A stretch of 64,000 nt of DNA, taken from the NCBI RefSeq assembly GCF_039542345.1, contig NZ_BAABHY010000001.1, positions 558,001-622,000 of the forward strand. The letters are read 5' to 3'. The stretch is from Orbus sasakiae. Lineage in GTDB: Bacteria > Pseudomonadota > Gammaproteobacteria > Enterobacterales > Orbaceae. Under the pieces are notes generated by a model. That model saw nothing but the letters and a program-made list of their open reading frames with translations, was not told the origin of the DNA and ran no database searches. This document shows positions 26,125 to 34,057 of the stretch, piece after piece. The position numbers were made by a program, and so were the translations under genes. Every line of letters starts with the position of its first letter. The first letter of the stretch is position 1.

Positions 26125-28074
26125 TCAGGCTTTCATAAAGGTCAAAATAATCAGTGCATGTCTGTCTAGTGTTGAGGCAATAAAAAGATCGCCTTGGCTT
26201 TGTTGCATAATGGATTGGCTTAATGATAAACCAATACCAAGGCCAATTTTTTTATTGGTCACAAAAGGTGTCAACAAGCGTTCGGCTTCACTCAGTGGCC
26301 AACCAATGCCATTATCTTGAATATAAAGCATCAGTTCGTTATCCGTTTCTCGTTGTTCAATTACAATTTGAGCTTGTTTATTCTCACAAGCATCAATGGC
26401 GTTAGCAAAGATATTCACAAACACTTGTTCATAACGAATGTCGTTGCCAATGACGTGAGCAAGTTTATCAGGTAACGTTAACGTTAAGTGCATGGTTTTA
26501 TTCAATGAAATAATGCCCCATGCATGGTTTATTGTCTGTTTAAGATCAATAGTTTGTAACGGTTCGTCAGCATTACTCCGCTTACTAAAGGCTCGCAGTT
26601 GAGTAATAATATTTTTTATTCGCGTTATGAGCTGTTGGCTTTGTTCAATCGCATGGCTAATGTCTGGATTTGGCTGGCTGTTATTTGCTGTTTCAGCAGT
26701 ATACAGATAGATCGACAGTGCATTTAAAGGTTGATTAATTTCATGAGCAAGGGTTGTCACGGTTTGCCCAACGACCGCTAATTTAGCCGCTTGAATCAGA
26801 TCATCTTGCGTGTCCCTTAAATCGTTTTCAATGGTAATTCGTTCAATAATCTCTTCTTCAAGGCGGAGCGTTTGAATATTGATTTGGGCGATACTTTGAC
26901 GTAATAACTCGGCAATACGGCCGAGTTCATCATGACCATATACGGGAATAACCGCTTGCAAGTTACCTTTGCTTAATTCGATAACAGAATGGTTTAATAC
27001 CATTAATCGAGAGGTGATTTTAGGGCGAATATAACATTGATTGAAGATTAAAATAAATAAAATGGCGACAGATGTTGTAATGATGATAATGAGTATGCTT
27101 AAGTTAGACGCTGCTTGTACTTTATTGGAAAAATAGATCAGTTGCCAATGGTCACTATCAACTTGCAGCTCTAAATTGATTTTAATGGCATTAAGCATAT
27201 TATCTTTATCAATCACAACTTGGTTAAGTTTTTTAAGTGCATCATCATACTGTTGCAAAATGTCAGGTAGTTGATTTTGTGATAGGCTAATTTTAAACAG
27301 TTCTTGAATAATTTGCCGTAGGGTTGTCATGCTGCTTGATGACTGGATAAGAATGTCTTCACTGCTTTGCTTTAGGTAGCTTAAATAGTGCAAATTGTTT
27401 TGTAAGTTATGCAGATTATTTTTATCGACAAGCTGATCGATTGCTCCAATGATCCTGTTTTCTGATAAGGTTAAATTGGCAATAACATCGAGTTCTTGAT
27501 GAATACTGTTGAGGGTTTTATATATTTTGTCTTGTTCTGACGTTGTTTCATTTTTAAGTTGATCCAACAAAAAATTCTGTTGCAAGCTGATATCTTGTAA
27601 TAATGAGCTGATCTCTTGGTTGAAATCGTTGTGTAGCCAGTAGATATAGGTTTGTGTTTCGGATAACTGGTTTAATACAATATGATAACGATAGAGCGCG
27701 TCATCAACATCAGTAAGCAGTGTTTCTATACTGTTAATACTGGTTTTAAATGAGGCTTGCCGTTCTGTGGGAAGTTGTTCAGACAAGTTATATAAGGTTT
27801 GTAGCCTAACTAAAATATTTTGTTTTAGTGAAATCCGGGATTGCGTATTTGGCGCCTGTACTAGTTCATTAAATTCATTAAATAACGCATTTAAATTTTC
27901 ATCAATACGGGTTGATGCTTGAATTTTGGGAATATAGTCCTCTAGTGCATAGTGAATTTGTTGGTTTTGTTTTTTCCAACTGTATAAACACACTAAACCA
28001 ATTAAAAAGATCAATAAGGCACAAAATATAAACGACCATTGTAATCGGTGACCAATCTCTTTTTTTAAGACCAT
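26125..28074 (-). CDS. pgtB: PgtB, sensor kinase of the phosphoglycerate transport system
   Basis: Inner-membrane histidine kinase of about 649 residues. An N-terminal membrane segment (FIFCALLIFLIGLVCLYSW) and a second near residue 320 flank a periplasmic helical domain of about 280 residues. A HAMP domain, the His box TLAHEINQPLNALS, and ATP-binding boxes FANAIDACENK, DNGIGW and GLGIGLSL follow. A longer frame reaches back into pgtC; I chose the ATG at 28074, two bases after the pgtC stop, giving MVLKKEIGHRL as N-terminus. With PgtC it senses the external inducer and signals to PgtA. Confidence 0.93.
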   Translation of the reverse strand: MVLKKEIGHRLQWSFIFCALLIFLIGLVCLYSWKKQNQQIHYALEDYIPKIQASTRIDENLNALFNEFNELVQAPNTQSRISLKQNILVRLQTLYNLSEQLPTERQASFKTSINSIETLLTDVDDALYRYHIVLNQLSETQTYIYWLHNDFNQEISSLLQDISLQQNFLLDQLKNETTSEQDKIYKTLNSIHQELDVIANLTLSENRIIGAIDQLVDKNNLHNLQNNLHYLSYLKQSSEDILIQSSSSMTTLRQIIQELFKISLSQNQLPDILQQYDDALKKLNQVVIDKDNMLNAIKINLELQVDSDHWQLIYFSNKVQAASNLSILIIIITTSVAILFILIFNQCYIRPKITSRLMVLNHSVIELSKGNLQAVIPVYGHDELGRIAELLRQSIAQINIQTLRLEEEIIERITIENDLRDTQDDLIQAAKLAVVGQTVTTLAHEINQPLNALSIYLYTAETANNSQPNPDISHAIEQSQQLITRIKNIITQLRAFSKRSNADEPLQTIDLKQTINHAWGIISLNKTMHLTLTLPDKLAHVIGNDIRYEQVFVNIFANAIDACENKQAQIVIEQRETDNELMLYIQDNGIGWPLSEAERLLTPFVTNKKIGLGIGLSLSQSIMQQSQGDLFIASTLDRHALIILTFMKA

Positions 28075-28076
28075 TT

Positions 28077-29294
28077 TTATAAATTCTCTAATTGTTTCAT
28101 GGCCATTTGATTCTGATTTTGGAAAAAATTTTTCCATTCGATGGCATTAATTTGATATTCAGTATAGAGATCCAGATCTTGGTTATTGTTGGGATAATGT
28201 AAGGATTGATCTTCATCAATCGGCATTTTTGTTAATAACTGACGGACTTCATCTAACTGTTTACCCAATTTTTTTTCTTTATCGTGCAGTAATTTCCAGG
28301 TGTCTTTTAATTGCTCGAGTCGGAACGTGATGGCGATATCAAAGAGTTGCCGGACCAGTTCTTGACGCTTTAGCAAGGTGTCATAATGAATATGTTCAGT
28401 ATTGATAAACTCAGCTTGCTCGTAATAGTTTGACAGCTCATCGCCCAATTGTATTACAGGGTATTTCCCTGTATTGGGGTGTGAAACAGCGAGTTGCCCA
28501 GCGGGACTTAGTAAGTATTGAACAAACTGTTGAGCGCTATCTTTATGTTGGCTTTGTGCTAAAACCGTAATAAACGTTGGGATAGGGATATTATGCGGAA
28601 AACGATGAAAAACCAATTTTTCATTATTGTTAACAATCGCATAATTATCAATTGTAATGCCAATAATACTCAAATCAGAATTAATTTTGTCGACGACGCC
28701 AAAGCTTCGCGATGAAATCGTACCAATATTTCCGCCAATTTCCATAATCATTTGCCAGCCTTTTTGCCAACCAAATTCTTGCAGTAGTGACTCAATCATT
28801 ATATGTGTCGTGTCGGAACGCGATGGGGTACTGATTGATAACATCCCGTAGTAATCCGGTAAGGTTAAATCCTGCCAATTTTGGGGAATAGGCAATTGAT
28901 GTTGGCTAAGATATTCTTTATTTGATAAAACGCCTGACCCCGAAATCGCAAATGCTGCAGCATATTGACGTAAAATGTTAGGGACTAATTGCTGGCTCTC
29001 ATCGGGAATTGTGGTAATTGGACTGAGCATATTATTGGTTTTAAGGTGTGATAATAGCATCGGCGATGAGCTGATAATTAAATCAATTTTGCCACTAAAT
29101 GGCGAGTTGACTAAGCGCTCAATCGACGTGCTTGTACGATTGAGCGTTTTGACACTGATGTCTGGATGCGCTTTTTGCCACTGCTCAATAATATGTGCTG
29201 TTGCATCTGTTGATAACGTCGTTGCAATTAATAATTCTTGCGCATACAGCGGTGTGCTCATCAATAGTGTCAATATAAAAAATAGTGTTTTCAT
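28077..29294 (-). CDS. pgtC: PgtC, periplasmic regulatory protein of the phosphoglycerate transport system
   Basis: Periplasmic protein that works with PgtB in detecting phosphoglycerates. The signal peptide MKTLFFILTLLMSTPLYA is followed by an ABC-type solute-binding fold (QELLIATTLSTDATAHII at its start, DLTLPDYYGMLSISTPSRSD in the middle, quoted in parts) and a C-terminal helical region rich in Lys, Leu and Gln (KLGKQLDEVRQLL) that could contact the sensor. Start alternatives are 29294 (405 residues) and 29306; neither has a strong ribosome-binding site. Salmonella PgtC is about 397 residues. First gene of the pgtCBA transcript, divergent from pgtP. Confidence 0.9.
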   Translation of the reverse strand: MKTLFFILTLLMSTPLYAQELLIATTLSTDATAHIIEQWQKAHPDISVKTLNRTSTSIERLVNSPFSGKIDLIISSSPMLLSHLKTNNMLSPITTIPDESQQLVPNILRQYAAAFAISGSGVLSNKEYLSQHQLPIPQNWQDLTLPDYYGMLSISTPSRSDTTHIMIESLLQEFGWQKGWQMIMEIGGNIGTISSRSFGVVDKINSDLSIIGITIDNYAIVNNNEKLVFHRFPHNIPIPTFITVLAQSQHKDSAQQFVQYLLSPAGQLAVSHPNTGKYPVIQLGDELSNYYEQAEFINTEHIHYDTLLKRQELVRQLFDIAITFRLEQLKDTWKLLHDKEKKLGKQLDEVRQLLTKMPIDEDQSLHYPNNNQDLDLYTEYQINAIEWKNFFQNQNQMAMKQLENL

Positions 29295-29397
29295 CTGAAA
29301 TATCATAGCTAGAGGCGGTTTATCTATTCTCGATAAACTTAACATTTTCGTTATGGTAACGCTATAACAAGATGACTGCACGGCATAAAAAATTTTT

Positions 29398-29413
29398 TGT
29401 GATCTCGATCAAG
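29398..29413. promoter_or_regulatory. CRP/FNR-like site in the pgtC-pgtP region
   Basis: TGTGATCTCGATCAAG resembles both a CRP site (left half TGTGA good, right half TCAAG poor) and an FNR site (GTGAT-CTCG-ATCAA, one mismatch to TTGAT-N4-ATCAA). Either would fit carbon-source control. Prediction only. Confidence 0.45.
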
Positions 29414-29500
29414 TAACCCACAAAAAGGCCACAATTTTTTTTTACCGATTTTGTCTCAAAATACCCCGTAGAAAAGGTGATAGATCTGTTTTGGTTTTTT

Positions 29501-29547
29501 TTTGAGTCAAAAACATCCCAGAAAAATTATTTTGAGTTAAAAATCAC
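29501..29547 (+). repeat. Two direct repeats upstream of pgtP, candidate PgtA-binding sites
   Basis: TTTGAGTCAAAAACATC (29501-29517) and TTTGAGTTAAAAATCAC (29531-29547) start exactly 30 bp apart, about three helical turns. The shared core is TTTGAGTyAAAAA. A related TTGTCTCAAAATACCCC lies at 29451. Such phased repeats are typical of a transcription-factor binding array; assignment to PgtA is inference. Confidence 0.4.
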
Positions 29548-29651
29548 TCAATTTGGCCTATTGAACCCATCATTGTTAATCGTCAATATGACCCCGAATT
29601 TCAAGTTCTAAACGACTAGAACACATCATTAATTACGTTGAGGTATAAACT

Positions 29652-31016
29652 ATGTTTGAGTTTTTAAAAGCAAAAACCGCTAATTATACGATACCTGAAG
29701 AACAGATTATGCCTGTTTATAAAAGTTATCGATTAAAAGCGTTATTTAGCGTCTTTTTTGGTTATCTTTTCTATTATATTGTAAGAAATAACTTTGCGTT
29801 ATCAACCCCTTATTTGATGCAAGAGCTAGACTTAAGCAAAACACAAATCGGGTTGTTATCCAGTTGTATGCTGATTGCTTATGGAATTAGTAAAGGGGTG
29901 ATGAGTAGTTTAGCAGATAAAGCAAGTCCCAAAATTTATATGGCAACTGGTTTAATTTTATGTGCGATTATTAATGTCGGCTTAGGATTTAGCTTTGCAT
30001 TTTGGATGTTTGCCATTTTTGTGATTTGTAATGGTATCTGTCAAGGGATGGGAGTAGGGCCTTCTTTTATTACTATTGCTAATTGGTTCCCACGTCGTGA
30101 ACGAGGAATTGCAGGGGCAATTTGGAATATTTCCCATAATGTGGGTGGCGGGATTGTTGCCCCGATCATCGGCTGTTCATTGGCGTTACTTGGTACGGAA
30201 CATTGGAAGTTAGCGTGCTATATCGTGCCTGCGATTTTAGCTGTTTTTGCTGCATTCGTGGTACTGGGTTTTGGTAAAAACTCACCTGTACAAGAAGGTT
30301 TACCTGAGTTAAAAGATATTGTTGGCGAAGATGCCATTGTGACGAAAAAAACACAACATGCACCAGAGAATATGTCTGCATGGCAAATTTTTTGCACGTA
30401 TGTACTGAAAAACAAAAATGCTTGGTATGTGTCATTTGTCGATGTTTTTGTTTATATGATTCGTTTTGGGGTTATCAGTTGGTTACCGATTTATCTGCTG
30501 CATGAAAAAGGTTTTTCTAAAGGTGAGATGAGTGTGGCGTTCCTCTTTTTTGAATGGGCGGCAATTCCTTCCACTCTTTTTGCTGGCTATTTAACCGATA
30601 AACTATTTAAAGGCCGAAGAATGCCGCTTGCGATAATTAGCATGCTTCTGATTTTTGTTTGCTTAGTGGGCTATTGGCAAAGTGATTCATTAGTGATGGT
30701 GACGATCTCTGCTGCGTGTGTTGGTTGTTTAATCTATGTGCCACAGTTTTTAGCATCAGTACAAACAATGGAAATCGTGCCAAGTTTTGCAGTGGGTTCT
30801 GCTGTTGGATTGCGTGGTTTTTGTAGCTATATTTTTGGTGCTTCATTAGGGACCGCGCTTTTTGGTATTTTTGTTGACCGATTAGGTTGGGATGCAGGTT
30901 TCTATTTATTAATGGGTGCCGTGATTTTGTGTATTGTATTTTGTATCTTGTCACATTTTGGTGCGTTAGAGTTAGAACGCAACAGCCAAAAAACATCATC
31001 AAATAGCGCAAAATAA
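29652..31016 (+). CDS. pgtP: Phosphoglycerate:phosphate antiporter PgtP
   Basis: Inner-membrane major facilitator protein of the organophosphate:phosphate antiporter family (with GlpT and UhpT). In Salmonella PgtP imports 2- and 3-phosphoglycerate and phosphoenolpyruvate. The 454-residue product has about 12 membrane segments and is closely collinear with Salmonella PgtP (463). Examples are FYYIVRNNFALSTPYL, IGLLSSCMLIAYGISKG, IANWFPRRERG, SHNVGGGIVAP and VGLRGFCSYIFGASLG. The ribosome-binding site is GTTGAGG. It is followed 75 bp later by a second pyruvate kinase gene, so imported phosphoglycerate can be converted directly to pyruvate. Confidence 0.95.
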   Translation: MFEFLKAKTANYTIPEEQIMPVYKSYRLKALFSVFFGYLFYYIVRNNFALSTPYLMQELDLSKTQIGLLSSCMLIAYGISKGVMSSLADKASPKIYMATGLILCAIINVGLGFSFAFWMFAIFVICNGICQGMGVGPSFITIANWFPRRERGIAGAIWNISHNVGGGIVAPIIGCSLALLGTEHWKLACYIVPAILAVFAAFVVLGFGKNSPVQEGLPELKDIVGEDAIVTKKTQHAPENMSAWQIFCTYVLKNKNAWYVSFVDVFVYMIRFGVISWLPIYLLHEKGFSKGEMSVAFLFFEWAAIPSTLFAGYLTDKLFKGRRMPLAIISMLLIFVCLVGYWQSDSLVMVTISAACVGCLIYVPQFLASVQTMEIVPSFAVGSAVGLRGFCSYIFGASLGTALFGIFVDRLGWDAGFYLLMGAVILCIVFCILSHFGALELERNSQKTSSNSAK

Positions 31017-31032
31017 ATCATAAAAAGCGACG

Positions 31033-31069
31033 TTAATCATGAAAATATGTTCTGTATTTTCATGATTAA
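31033..31069. repeat. Perfect 15-bp palindromic hairpin between pgtP and the second pyk
   Basis: Arms TTAATCATGAAAATA and TATTTTCATGATTAA are perfectly complementary around a 7-base loop. No T-tract follows and the next gene's ribosome-binding site is 12 bases downstream. It may be an operator, a leaky terminator or an mRNA-processing hairpin setting the ratio of pgtP to pyk. Confidence 0.65.
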
Positions 31070-31091
31070 ACAGATGAATTAGGTGAGCATT

Positions 31092-32498
31092 ATGAAAAAA
31101 ACAAAAATTATTTGTACCATTGGTCCTGCTTCTGACTCTTTTTCAACGTTATCACAACTTATTCACGCTGGCATGGATATCATGCGGCTCAACTTTTCCC
31201 ATGGTCATCATGATGATCATGCCAAACGCATTAACACACTGCGTGAAGCTTGCAAATATGTAAAAAAACCGGTTGCGATTATGCTTGATACGAAAGGGCC
31301 TGAAATCAGAACCCTGCGATTAAAAGACCATCAACCCGTCTATTTACAATCTGGTGCGAGCTTTGTTATTACAACTGATCAACAGGTCGTTGGGGATGAA
31401 CATTGTGTCGCCGTCACCTATACGGGGATTGTAAACGATATTAATGTTGGTCATCATATTTTAATTGATGATGGGCTTATCGAATTGGTGGTTGAACAGC
31501 GAGATAGTCATCAATTATTTTGTCGGGTGCTAAATTCTGGGATGTTAGGTGAACATAAAGGCGTGAATTTGCCGAATGTTTCGATTAACTTGCCCGCTTT
31601 GTCAGTACAAGATAAGCACGATTTAATTTTTGGTTGTGAGCAACATGTTGATTTTATTGCGGCGTCTTTTATCCGTAAACGTGCAGATGTGGAAATGATT
31701 CGGCAATTTTTGGATGAACATAATGGCAATCATATCGCTATCATTGCTAAAATTGAAAACCAAGAAGGCTTGGATAATTTTGATGACATCTTAGATGTCG
31801 CTGATGGGATAATGGTGGCCAGGGGCGATTTGGGGGTTGAAATCCCGATTGAAGAGGTCATTTTATCGCAAAAAATGATGGTTGAAAAATGTAACCAACA
31901 TGCAAAACCCGTTATTATTGCAACGCAGATGCTTGAAAGTATGACGGTTAATCCAAGACCGACGCGAGCTGAAGCGGGGGACGTGGCAAATGCTATTTTA
32001 GATGGTGCCGATGCGGTGATGCTGTCTGGTGAAACGGCAAAAGGACGCTATCCGGTAGAAACGGTTGCTGTTATGGCAAAAATCTGTCAAAAAACCGATT
32101 TAGACTTTTCCAATAATCCTTATTATGTGCATCGTATACCTAAAATAGATCATACCACCAGTCATAGTGTCGTTGTCATGGCGGAGGAATTACAGTCACC
32201 TGTCATTGCGGTCATGACCGAGTTAGGTACTGAAGCTCGCGCAATCCGCCAGTATTTCCCTAAAGCAGATATTTTGGCGATGACATGGCATGAATGGGTA
32301 TTTAAACAATTGTTACTAGTAAAAGGCGTGTGCCCGCATCTAATTGACAAGCCTGTCGATATTGACACATTTGTTACACAGTGTAGAACGATTGCAATTT
32401 CAGAAAAACTGACTGAACAAAATACGATTATGGTCGTTGCTGCCAATAATCAAAATAAAGATGATCATTTTTCGACGACAATATCATTAAAAGTCTAA
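31092..32498 (+). CDS. Pyruvate kinase, type I (second copy, pgt-linked)
   Basis: A second pyruvate kinase of 468 residues, clearly diverged from the first copy but with all core motifs: MKKTKIICTIGPAS, MRLNFSHGH, IMLDTKGPEIR, IIAKIENQEG, MVARGDLGVEI, TQMLESMT and PRPTRAE. It is type I-like rather than the PykA type. An in-frame GTG at 31083 is possible, but ATG at 31092 with AGGTG six bases upstream is better. It lies directly after pgtP on the same strand. That context suggests a dedicated enzyme for metabolising imported phosphoglycerate or phosphoenolpyruvate. The C-terminal effector region differs from copy one, so regulation by fructose bisphosphate may differ (inference). Confidence 0.93.
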   Translation: MKKTKIICTIGPASDSFSTLSQLIHAGMDIMRLNFSHGHHDDHAKRINTLREACKYVKKPVAIMLDTKGPEIRTLRLKDHQPVYLQSGASFVITTDQQVVGDEHCVAVTYTGIVNDINVGHHILIDDGLIELVVEQRDSHQLFCRVLNSGMLGEHKGVNLPNVSINLPALSVQDKHDLIFGCEQHVDFIAASFIRKRADVEMIRQFLDEHNGNHIAIIAKIENQEGLDNFDDILDVADGIMVARGDLGVEIPIEEVILSQKMMVEKCNQHAKPVIIATQMLESMTVNPRPTRAEAGDVANAILDGADAVMLSGETAKGRYPVETVAVMAKICQKTDLDFSNNPYYVHRIPKIDHTTSHSVVVMAEELQSPVIAVMTELGTEARAIRQYFPKADILAMTWHEWVFKQLLLVKGVCPHLIDKPVDIDTFVTQCRTIAISEKLTEQNTIMVVAANNQNKDDHFSTTISLKV

Positions 32499-32518
32499 TG
32501 CACCATTTTTCGTTTTAT

Positions 32519-32540
32519 TTGCCCACCTAACGGTGGGTAA
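32519..32540 (+). terminator. Hairpin after the second pyk gene
   Basis: TTGCCCACC (32519-32527) pairs with GGTGGGTAA (32532-32540) around TAAC, 20 bases after the stop codon. There is no T-tract. A near-identical hairpin follows the next gene, so this may be a shared 3'-end element. Confidence 0.5.
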
Positions 32541-32700
32541 GCTTGCCTAAGTAAAGTAACAATATAAAAAATTCTTATCCATTTATTCTCCTTATCATTC
32601 GATTCAATGGCATATTTTTTGCTTTCTAAATAAAGATAGTAGAGAATAGCACGGCATTTTTTGTCAAAAGATCAATAATAAGAATATATTTGAGGTTACA

Positions 32701-33942
32701 ATGAGAACTGAGTCAGAAATACTAAAGCACCCGGAGAGTGAAAGCTCACGAGTGACGCCTTATCAAAAGAAAACCCTTTTTGCATCAACAGTCGGTTATG
32801 CACTTGATGGCATGGATATTATGCTATTGGGCTTTTGTTTACCTATGATTATGGCTTATTTTAGCTTATCAGGAACAGAAGCAGGTACACTTAATGCCAT
32901 TACATTATTAGGTGCCGTGTTAGGGGGGATTATTTTTGGTATTATGGCCGATAAATATGGACGAGTAAGGGTGTTCTCATGGACGATCTTAATCTTTTCC
33001 TTTTTTACCGGATTGTGTGCAATTGCACCAAACTATGAAACGTTTGCACTATTTCGATTCTTAAGTGGTTTAGGATTAGGTGGTGAATTTGGTATTGGTA
33101 TGACTCTTGTATCAGAGAGTTGGCCAAAACATAAACGTTCTCGTGCAACCTCGATCGTTGCATTAGGCTTCCAAGCGGGGATTATTTTAGCGACGTTAAC
33201 CGTTACGATTATTGGTGCAAACTTCGGTTGGCGCTGGGCATTTGCGGTTGGTGTATTGCCAGCACTTTTTGTCGCTTGGACTCGTAAAGGTTTAAAAGAG
33301 CCTGAAATTTGGCAAAATCTTAAAGATAACAATAAAAACACCATTTCAGTGGGTAAATTATTTAAAAATCCCCGTACAACATTTACCACGATTGGACTGA
33401 CCATTGCTTGTGCCGTGCAAAACTTTGGTTTTTATGGCTTGATGGTTTGGATGCCAACAATGATTGCTAATGAATTGCAATTGCCATTTAAGAACACGAC
33501 GTTTTGGACTATTTCAACAACCATCGGCATGACCGTCGGAATTTTAGTCTTTGGTTGGTTGTGTGATAAATTTGGGCGTAGACCATCTTATATCGTCTTT
33601 TTATTGATTTCGGCAGTCTCCATTTGGTTCTACTTCCAACAAACAGATATGATGGTATTAATCATTTTTGGTTCTGTGATTGGTTTCTTTGTTAACGGTA
33701 TGATGGGGGGGTATGGCGCATTGCTGGCCGAACACTATCCGACCGATGCGCGTTCAAGTGCTGAAAACATTATCTTCAACGTTGGTCGTGGTATTGCGGG
33801 TATTTCTCAGGTATTAATCGGTTACTTGGCGATGCAATACTCGATTAGCTATGCATTAGCGTTATTATCAGCGGCTTACTTATTGTCTGCATTTGCCTTC
33901 TTCTTCTTGATTCCAGAAACTAAAGGTAAAGCTTTAGAGTAA
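32701..33942 (+). CDS. Major facilitator superfamily transporter, metabolite:H+ symporter type
   Basis: A 413-residue inner-membrane transporter with about 12 predicted membrane segments. It has the signature loops of the sugar/aromatic-acid/carboxylate symporter branch: YALDGMDIMLLGF in helix 1, GIMADKYGRVRV after helix 2, FRFLSGLGLGGEFGIG in helix 4, and FGWLCDKFGRRPSY between helices 8 and 9. Substrate cannot be read from the sequence. The next gene is a cyclic-amidohydrolase on the same strand 115 bp away, so a ureide, hydantoin or pyrimidine-type substrate is possible. It starts at ATG after TTGAGGTTAC. Confidence 0.8.
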   Translation: MRTESEILKHPESESSRVTPYQKKTLFASTVGYALDGMDIMLLGFCLPMIMAYFSLSGTEAGTLNAITLLGAVLGGIIFGIMADKYGRVRVFSWTILIFSFFTGLCAIAPNYETFALFRFLSGLGLGGEFGIGMTLVSESWPKHKRSRATSIVALGFQAGIILATLTVTIIGANFGWRWAFAVGVLPALFVAWTRKGLKEPEIWQNLKDNNKNTISVGKLFKNPRTTFTTIGLTIACAVQNFGFYGLMVWMPTMIANELQLPFKNTTFWTISTTIGMTVGILVFGWLCDKFGRRPSYIVFLLISAVSIWFYFQQTDMMVLIIFGSVIGFFVNGMMGGYGALLAEHYPTDARSSAENIIFNVGRGIAGISQVLIGYLAMQYSISYALALLSAAYLLSAFAFFFLIPETKGKALE

Positions 33943-33962
33943 TCGTTTATGATGTATCATGA

Positions 33963-33985
33963 TTGCCTACCGTAATGGTGGGTAA
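33963..33985 (+). terminator. Hairpin after the MFS gene, twin of the one at 32519
   Basis: TTGCCTACC pairs with GGTGGGTAA around GTAAT. It has the same 3' arm and the same placement (20 bases after the stop) as the hairpin behind the second pyk. No T-tract. Confidence 0.5.
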
Positions 33986-34057
33986 TTATGATAATCAATG
34001 CACATCTTTGTTGTATCCAATTCTGATATCTAACTTTATTGCAGGGGAGTTCAAGCA

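Larger units (their letters stand above)
29307..29651. other. 345-bp divergent control region between pgtC and pgtP
   Basis: No gene is visible. It holds a CRP/FNR-like palindrome and a set of T-rich direct repeats, listed separately. It is AT-rich with several poly-T runs and should contain both the pgtCBA and pgtP promoters. I do not see a sigma-54 -24/-12 motif. Confidence 0.7.

Noticed and set aside
29307..29651. Sigma-54 promoter for pgtP
   Set aside because: No GG-N10-GC pattern at the right spacing is visible, and PgtA lacks the GAFTGA loop, so a sigma-54 mechanism is not supported.
30637..31011. Minus-strand open frame opposite the end of pgtP
   Set aside because: Entirely antisense to a confident gene with low-complexity His/Gln/Lys-rich translation. 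No independent support.
33033..33404. Open frame on the minus strand inside the MFS gene
   Set aside because: It lies fully inside a well-supported transporter gene, has a composition typical of an antisense shadow, and no ribosome-binding site or family similarity.
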